A DNA stretch of 64,000 nt from Engraulis encrasicolus. Lineage: Eukaryota; Chordata; Actinopteri; Clupeiformes; Engraulidae. The notes below the pieces were generated by a model, which was given only the letters and a program-made list of their open reading frames with translations, ran no database searches and was not told where the DNA came from. Position 1 is the first letter of the stretch. Each line of letters opens with the position of its first letter. Positions 57,965-64,000 of the stretch are shown here, piece after piece. A program made the position numbers and the translations under genes. The stretch lies in assembly GCF_034702125.1 (NCBI RefSeq), contig NC_085857.1, forward strand, positions 55,620,714 to 55,684,713, in the 5' to 3' direction.

Positions 57965-58975
57965 AATATGGCAGGACATTAAGGAGGAATCAAAAATACT
58001 GAATCAAACCAAGATATCTCAAAACACGCCCACTCAATGCAAAAGCGTGTGCTCAAGTTGGGTCTCCTAAGGGGCCGTTGTCCCCTACTTCTGCGCTACC
58101 GCCATCTACATAAGGGGACTTCATTGATTCTCAACCTCAGGACTCCGAAGGTCTCCTAACCGAAGGTCTCCTAAAGGGGCGTTCACCCGACATAAAGTGG
58201 ATACCGGAAAAGAAACAAAATGACGCTTCTTGTTAGGTCCACCTTCTTTGGAGGAATACAGCGACTTAATGCCTGACGTGGGTGTTGGGGGGGTGGTGAC
58301 CGCGATTTCCTCGGGTTACTGTTGTTCCTGGATCAACATCTAGTTTGTTAGCCTATTCTAGGTCTGATTCCAAAAATTAACGGGCATGCCAAGTGCCGTC
58401 ACGGTGGTATAGGCTACGGCTCTGGTTATGGTATTACAGTGGCTACTACGATGTGAAACTGTGCCTAATTGTGCACCAACCTAACAACATGCCAAATTTT
58501 GCCTTATCCAAAACATATTCCTAACCTTAACCTGTCAGTGAATAATTGTATTTTGCAGCATGGCACTTCTGCATAACTAATATTAATCCATAGGCTACAG
58601 AAGACGTTACTGGCACGAAATCTGACATAGATGAGGGGGGGGGGGGGTCCTGCAGGCGTCCCTGCACATCACATCCTCTGTGAAGATCATGATGTTGGAC
58701 TGCCAAACTGACTAACCAAGCACTAGGACAAGAAAGATTTCATTAGCCTAGGGGACAACATGCATTAAGTAGGCTAGTTGTATGTTCATCATGAACACAT
58801 CACCATAAAAAGTTGAAAGCAACAGCAGCACCAATATTATTCCAGCTATTAAAAAGAACATGGGTGCATAAGCATTAGCCTGACTTTACAAAAAAAAATA
58901 TTACACAGTAGGCTACACCATTAACTTGCTTTATATGCCATAAAAATGGGCAGTATCTGATACATACGCTTGTAT
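57965..58975. other. No supported gene
   Basis: GAAGGTCTCCTAA occurs twice near 58150-58175, and a G run lies near 58640. Nothing coding was recognised. Confidence 0.4.
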
Positions 58976-58982
58976 ACTCATA

Positions 58983-59231
58983 GAGTGCGTCTTAATATGC
59001 GACCTTGCCTCCTCCACTTGCGCTTGTCTCCTCGTCCCGCCTCCTGGCCCCTCCTCCGTGGAGAAAACGATAAAGTTTCCCAGCTGTTAGCCCAGCCACA
59101 ACAACTTTTGAGGGACTGTTTTTCATTCACCATCCCAATTTGCAAGATATTGAAATATAATGCTGTTGTCAGTGATGTCATCATGACGAGAAGCAAGTGG
59201 AGGAGGCAAGGTCGCATATTAAGATGCACTC
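58983..59231. mobile_element. MITE family with TATGCGACCTTG termini, copy 2
   Basis: GAGTGCGTCTTAATATGCGA begins it and TCGCATATTAAGATGCACTC ends it, an almost perfect inverted repeat over 35 bases. The flank ATA is on both sides. The interior shares CAGTGATGTCATCATGAC with copy 1 at 36424. Confidence 0.82.
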
Positions 59232-59239
59232 ATACATAC

Positions 59240-60020
59240 ACTTACTATGATGAAATGCAATTCGTCATGGGCATTTATGTGTTAGGCTAGGCTAAAACTG
59301 ACTCTCAAGTGGAATCTCAGACGACAGTTATCTCTTTTTAGCCTGATTATCATCGATTTTCAAATCTCTTCGAGACTTATTGGTCTGACCAAGAGCATAA
59401 CAATTATCATTTCCCAAACGGCATATCCCAATTGGCCTCCCTTGGTTTGCTATTGATGGTTTGCTTGCTAACAAAGTGGGAGGAGTTCCCGTATTTGCGG
59501 GAACTCAGAAAGTTTTGGCAATGACTCTTGACCTGACTGTAATGATAAAAAATAAACTTTCATATGTTTTAGATTTTTTGCACACCAACTGAAATATTTC
59601 AGGTCTTGTATTGTTTTAATATTGATGACTTTGGCATACAGCTCATGAAAACCCAAAATACCTAGCTCAAAAAATGTGCATACCATGAAAAGGTTGTCTA
59701 AACAAGCTATTAACCTAATCATCTGAATCAACAAATTAACTCTAAACACTGGTAAAAGTTTACTGAGGCTTATAAAATCCCAGCCTGGTTCATTACTCAA
59801 AACCGCAGTCATGAGTTAGCCTGCCGACCTGACTACGTTTAACATTGAAGTCCATGGCAGTGGCATTGCATGAGAGTTATGGAAGCCCAGATATCCTTGA
59901 TGCTTAGATGTCAACTGTTTCTTTGTGTGTGATCTGGTAACCCACACTTCCCTCTTCAAAAATGATCTTAACACAATATGTTAATTATTTGAGAAGGACT
60001 TACAGTAGGCTAAAATTTAA
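59240..60020. other. Intergenic; copy of gene A 3' flank near 59865-59960
   Basis: GGAAGCCCAGATATCCTTGA followed by GTCAACTGTTT and GGTAACCC resembles the repeats at 18095-18335 downstream of gene A. The rest shows nothing. Confidence 0.45.
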
Positions 60021-60026
60021 ACCACG

Positions 60027-60191
60027 TTGGTGCAACCCACCCTAAGTTTTGCAGCTAAATTGTATATTTCTGGGAATTCAAAATGAAGAAGATCCCCTTT
60101 TCCTGTATGAAAAGTGCATGAATACTTAGAATTTGATGGTATTTGGTAGGCCCAGAGGTAACATTTGTGAATGGGAAGCATGATTACTGGT

Positions 60192-60194
<3 letters not shown>
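60027..60194. mobile_element. TTAA-target MITE family, partial copy 4
   Basis: TTTTGCAGCTAAATTG, GGGAATTCAAAATG and AAGATCCCCTTTT match the interior of the MITE at 41968 in inverse orientation. It is interrupted by the (AT)n tract and has lost both ends. Confidence 0.6.

Positions 60195-60250
<56 letters not shown>
60195..60250. repeat. (AT)n microsatellite
   Basis: 28 AT units immediately before the LINE 5' UTR. Confidence 0.95.
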
Positions 60251-60253
<3 letters not shown>

Positions 60254-60279
60254 TATGGAGTGGAACGGCTCGACCATGT

Positions 60280-60304
60280 GCAATGCATTTATGGGATTTG
60301 TAGT
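60280..60304 (-). promoter_or_regulatory. ZNF143-like motif in LINE 5' UTR
   Basis: On the minus strand: ACTACAAATCCCATAAATGC then ATTGC. This matches the ACTACAAnTCCCAnnATGCA pattern with one extra base. Position, about 30 bases into the 5' UTR, fits an internal LINE promoter element. Confidence 0.5.
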
Positions 60305-60512
60305 ATTTTGCGTGGTACTCAAATGATACCGGAATCCTCTGTATACTACAAGACCCAGACGGCAACGTTTCGTCACACTCCTACATCCGTGCAGAGGGCG
60401 GCTGTAAACAAACCAGCCACGGCTTGACGGGTCGAGTTCCAAGCGAGAGGCGAAGTGGCGTGTTGGCATAAACCGATTTGTGACTGAGTCTGGGCTAGGT
60501 TAGCGACAGGGC

Positions 60513-61721
60513 ATGAATGAGGAGGATGATATGGAAGAGGACTTTTTGTCCTCTGAAGTACATAGGATTAGGGAGGACCTACGAGGTGGAGGAGCAGGTA
60601 GTGCAGGTAGGGGTATAGGTAGACCTAGCACTCAGTGGGGTGGTGTGGCTGGAAGTAGGGATGATAAGAGGAAAGAACGTGAAGATGACGGTGGAGATAG
60701 TAGGGACGTTAGAAGGAGAATCGTGCAGGATCCTGCAGCTGACTTGAAGTTGATTGTGAAGTTTAAGCAAGGACATGACATTAGGGAGGTTGGCTTGGTT
60801 CGCTTGACCGCGGGTTTGAAGAAGGCTTGGGGAGAAATTGTGCAGGCAAGTGTGAGGTTTGACGGGTCCCTGCTGGTTACATGTAAAGATGCAGCGCAGA
60901 GGGATAAAGTTATGAAGGCTCAAGTTGTGTGTCAAAAGGAAATAGCAGAGATAAGGAAGTTTGGAGAGCGTGGAGCCAGAGGAGTGATTACAGGAGTGGC
61001 GCTTGGTGAAAACTTGGAGGAAATCAAAAAGAGCATTAAAGGAGGAACAGTGTTGACTATTAAAAGACTGCTGGCTAAGCGAAATGGAGAAAAGGTTGAG
61101 AGCACTTCCCTGTTGCTTGGGTTTAAAGAGTTACGCATCCCGGAGAAAGTGATGATTGGTTACATGAGTTTCAGAGTGCGTGAGTTCATTCCTCCTCCGA
61201 TGAGGTGTTTCAAGTGTCAACGTTATGGCCATGTTGCTGCTAACTGTAACGGGAAAGAGAGATGTGGAAAGTGTGGGGGTAATCACCAGTATGGTCAGTG
61301 TGAGGAGGGGGCAGTGAGGAAGTGCTGTAACTGTGGGGGGGACCACTCAGCCGCTTATGGTGGCTGTCCTGTGAGGAAAAGGGCTGCGAGTGTGCAACAG
61401 GTCAGAGCAACAAAAAACCTGTCTTACGCCGATGCTGTGAAGGAGGTAGACAGAGAAAAGGGACAGCGCGAAAAGCTTGAAGCGGTGCGAAAGCAGGGTG
61501 ATGTGAACCTTAGTTCTGAGCGACTTGTGCTTTTCATATCGTACGTGATCAATTGTACTGAGGGGCTAAAATCTAAAACTGAGAAAATAAGGGTAATAGT
61601 CAAAGCGGCAGGGAAGTTCCTGAACCTTGACGTGACCCAGGATAAGATAAGCCACGCCCTGTATCTGAGCGAATCCCCAGAGATATCTTCTTCTCCGCCG
61701 GGATTAATAAAGCGGACTTAG
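60513..61721 (+). CDS. LINE ORF1 protein with three zinc knuckles
   Basis: 402 residues from ATG 60513, chosen as the first in-frame ATG after the 5' UTR. The N-terminus is acidic (EEDDMEEDF), then Gly/Arg-rich, then a central LTAGLKKAWGEIVQ-type RNA-binding region. Three CCHC knuckles follow at residues about 234-290: CFKCQRYGHVAANC, CGKCGGNHQYGQC and CCNCGGDHSAAYGGC. Family role: binds LINE RNA to form the ribonucleoprotein used in target-primed reverse transcription. There are no stops or shifts, so it may be functional. The stop at 61719-61721 overlaps ORF2. Confidence 0.85.
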   Translation: MNEEDDMEEDFLSSEVHRIREDLRGGGAGSAGRGIGRPSTQWGGVAGSRDDKRKEREDDGGDSRDVRRRIVQDPAADLKLIVKFKQGHDIREVGLVRLTAGLKKAWGEIVQASVRFDGSLLVTCKDAAQRDKVMKAQVVCQKEIAEIRKFGERGARGVITGVALGENLEEIKKSIKGGTVLTIKRLLAKRNGEKVESTSLLLGFKELRIPEKVMIGYMSFRVREFIPPPMRCFKCQRYGHVAANCNGKERCGKCGGNHQYGQCEEGAVRKCCNCGGDHSAAYGGCPVRKRAASVQQVRATKNLSYADAVKEVDREKGQREKLEAVRKQGDVNLSSERLVLFISYVINCTEGLKSKTEKIRVIVKAAGKFLNLDVTQDKISHALYLSESPEISSSPPGLIKRT

Positions 61722-64000
61722 TAGTTCTGCAATGGAACGCCAGAAGCCTTATTGCCAATGGGCAAGAGTTTAAAGGCTTCATCCAAGAGCTAAGCGAGGT
61801 ACCTGATGTTATTTGCGTCCAGGAGTCCTGGCTAAAGAGTCATTTAGATTTTGTAATTAAAGGGTTCTCAAGCATTAGGAGGGACAGGGTGGGGAGTAGT
61901 AGTAGTAGTGGTGGTGGTGGGTGTGTCACTTTTGTTAAAAATGGACTGCAGTTCAGGGAGCTGAAGAAGAGCGTGGATTTGGAGGTTTTATGTATTGAAG
62001 TATGGACTAAAGAGGGCAGTGTGAGTATAGTAAACTACTACAACCCATGTAAACAAATTCAGCTGGAGCACCTGGAGGCGATCTGGGAGGGGTTGGGTGA
62101 CAAGGTAATATGGTGTGGGGATTTCAATGCCCACAGCACGCTGTGGGGGGATAAAAATGATGCAAATGGTGGCATTGTGGAAGAGTTCCTGGACGAGGTG
62201 GGGCTTGTATGCTTAAATGATGGCACACATACACGAATAGACGTAGCAAATGGTACTGGCTCTGCTATTGACCTTACAATAGTCTCCCAAGCTTTAGCGG
62301 CCAGATGCAACTGGGAGGTACTGGGCAGCACGGTGGGTAGTGATCACTTTCCAGTTGTAGTAGTGCTGGAGGTAGAGGCAATACGAGAGCAGGTGGTGAG
62401 GAAAGGGAAATGGGATTTAAATAAAGCAGACTGGGAATCCTTCTCAGAGTCTAGTGAGCTCAACTTGATGAATATTGCAGCCGATGGCTGTGTTGAGACC
62501 ATGTGTTGGGCAGTCACCAATGGTGTAATCAGAGCAGCTGAGAATGCTATCCCTAAAAGTGGGCCGGGAAGGGCAAGAAAGATAGTGCCGTGGTGGTCCA
62601 AAGAATGCAGGAAAGCTATCAAGGAGCGCAACAAAGCATTTAGAATTTTAAAGAAAACATTGAACTTTGAGACATTGATACAGTACAAGAAGTGTCAAGC
62701 TGTAGTGAGGTGTACAGTTAAAAAAGCCAAGAGAGAGTATTGGAAAGCATTCTGCGAAACTTTAGACAGAACTACCCCAATAGGAAATGTATGGGGAATG
62801 GTTAAAAGAATGAGAGGCATTAGGAGAGAGCTGGAATACCCCATAATGATGGCAGATGACAGAGTTATCATAAGCAGCAAGGATAAGGCTGAGGCTATTG
62901 CTAAAAATCTTGTAAAGGTCCACAGTTCAGGAAATCTTACTCCTATAGAGGCAAGAGGAAGAGAAATTACAATAGATCGCTATAGGCATGTGTTGGAGGA
63001 GGAGATGGGGAATGAGGATGCTCTAAATACTCCATTTGACTTGGGTGAATTGAATAGGGCATTAAAGAAAGTGGGTAGGTCGACCCCAGGAAGGGATGGG
63101 GTTTACTATATTATGTTGGAAAAGTTAACTGACAAGGGGAAGGATGTAGTTTTGGCTTTAATCAATAAGGTGTGGGTGGAGGGAGCTATTCCAGCCGAAT
63201 GGAAACTGTCTGTAATAATCCCTATTAGAAAGCCTGGGAAAGATGCAACGATGCCATCAAACTATAGACCCATAGCACTGACCTCGCAGTTGGGTAAAGT
63301 AATGGAAAGAATGGTGAACGATAGGTTGGTCTACTGGTTAGAAACTAGAAATATTTTGCACAGCTACCAGAGCGGATTTAGGCAGAGAAGGAGCACCATG
63401 GACCCAGTAGTGGCCTTAGAAGACTCAATAAGGAAAGCTCAAGTTAATAAGGAGACATTACTGGCCGTCTTCTTTGATATAGAGAAGGCTTATGATATGG
63501 TCTGGAGAGAGGGACTCCTAATTAAACTCAGACAGATGGGTATCAAGGGTAGAATGTTCCAGTGGGTCAAGGATTTCCTATCAGGTAGGAGAATCATGGT
63601 TAAAATTAATGAAGAGTTCAGTAGTGAATATATAGTGGAAAACGGCACACCGCAAGGAAGCATTATCAGCCCGATATTGTTCCTGATCATGATTAATGAT
63701 GTCTTCAAGGAGGTGCAGGAGTCTGTCCATGTTGCGTTGTTTGCAGATGATGGTGCAATGTGGAAGGGGGGGAGAAATGTCAACTTCATTGTGAATAAAA
63801 TGCAACAGGCAGTAGACCATGTTCAAACATGGGCCCTTGAGTGGGGATTTAGAATATCTATAGATAAAACTAAAACCTTGTTTTTTACTAGAAGGAGCAT
63901 TCCTGTGAGTTTGAAGCTGAAGTTATCAGGCGCTGAGCTAGAGAGAGTTGACTGTTTTAAATATTTAGGCCTGTGGTTTGATAAGAGGCTAACCTGGTCT
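61646..64000 (+). CDS. LINE ORF2: endonuclease-reverse transcriptase (partial, 3' end outside window)
   Basis: The frame is open from 61646 to the end, about 785 residues. Apurinic-type endonuclease motifs: VLQWNARSL, VICVQESW, WCGDFNAHSTLWG and GSDHFPVVV (61720-62355). Reverse transcriptase motifs: STPGRDGV, SNYRPIALTS, AVFFDIEKAYDMVW, NGTPQGSIISPILF and FADD at 63740-63751. RNase H and the C-terminal knuckle, expected for I-like elements, would lie beyond the window. The frame is -1 relative to ORF1, overlaps it by 76 bases and has no early ATG, so expression probably needs a -1 frameshift or reinitiation. All catalytic residues visible so far are intact. Confidence 0.88.

Larger units (their letters stand above)
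60252..64000 (+). mobile_element. I-like LINE, apparently full 5' end, runs off window
   Basis: 5' UTR about 60252-60512, ORF1 60513-61721, ORF2 open from 61646 to the window end. Both frames are free of internal stops. The RNase H-bearing copies at 33-38 kb share its 5' UTR or C-terminal type, which supports an I/Nimb-like clade. The 3' end is not in the window. Confidence 0.8.

Overview
The window looks like accessory, repeat-dense nuclear DNA of a teleost fish. Evidence for this is the GT-AG split genes, long (CA)n, (TG)n and (GA)n microsatellites, many degraded Tc1/mariner, hAT, L2-like and I-like elements, a tRNA-derived SINE and polyzinc-finger genes with the HTGEKPYQC linker. I cannot name the species. 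Nothing prokaryotic is present: no operon, CRISPR array, rRNA or intact tRNA was seen.

Layout. 1-5.3 kb: the last four visible exons of a MULE-transposase-like gene on the + strand, its introns filled with hAT and Harbinger-type insertions. 5.3-6.7 kb (-): remnant of a Ty3/Gypsy element keeping gag knuckles, protease and a piece of integrase. 7.5-16.3 kb (+): a C2H2 zinc-finger gene (gene A) whose zinc-finger exon has been tandemly duplicated; its introns contain a second broken Gypsy element (9.3-11.6 kb, -) and Tc1 remnants. 16.5-25.5 kb: no gene; hAT insertions, telomere-like repeats and a 2.2-kb giant inverted repeat. 25.7-29.0 kb (+): an unrecognised eight-exon gene for a proline/serine-rich protein. 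31-38.6 kb: two broken I-like LINE copies, one split by a 1.25-kb solo LTR, the other by a 472-bp terminal-repeat miniature retrotransposon (TRIM) and a MITE. 38.6-51.7 kb (+): a second zinc-finger gene (gene B) with a 5' UTR exon, a four-base start exon, duplicated acidic exons and a 16-finger terminal exon. 52-60 kb: Tc1, L2-like, MITE, zinc-finger and hAT-transposase relics. 60.25-64 kb (+): an I-like LINE with intact ORF1 and an open ORF2 running off the window.

The two zinc-finger genes share one architecture: all visible internal introns are phase 1, so any exon can be duplicated without breaking the frame. The sequence shows this twice: exon 12729-13388 in gene A and exons 41754-41861/42940-43047 in gene B.

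The strongest candidate for something undescribed is the TRIM at 36948-37419. It has two 213-bp LTRs with about two differences, a 46-bp interior that holds only a primer-binding-like site and a purine tract, a CCAG target duplication, and tRNA-like A- and B-box motifs inside each LTR. That design resembles the plant Cassandra TRIMs, which carry 5S rRNA sequence in their LTRs. Other notable structures are the chimeric zinc-finger exon, the interrupted 640-bp-arm palindrome, a Gypsy element with integrase before reverse transcriptase, and ZNF143-like and CTCF-like motifs carried by the LINE.
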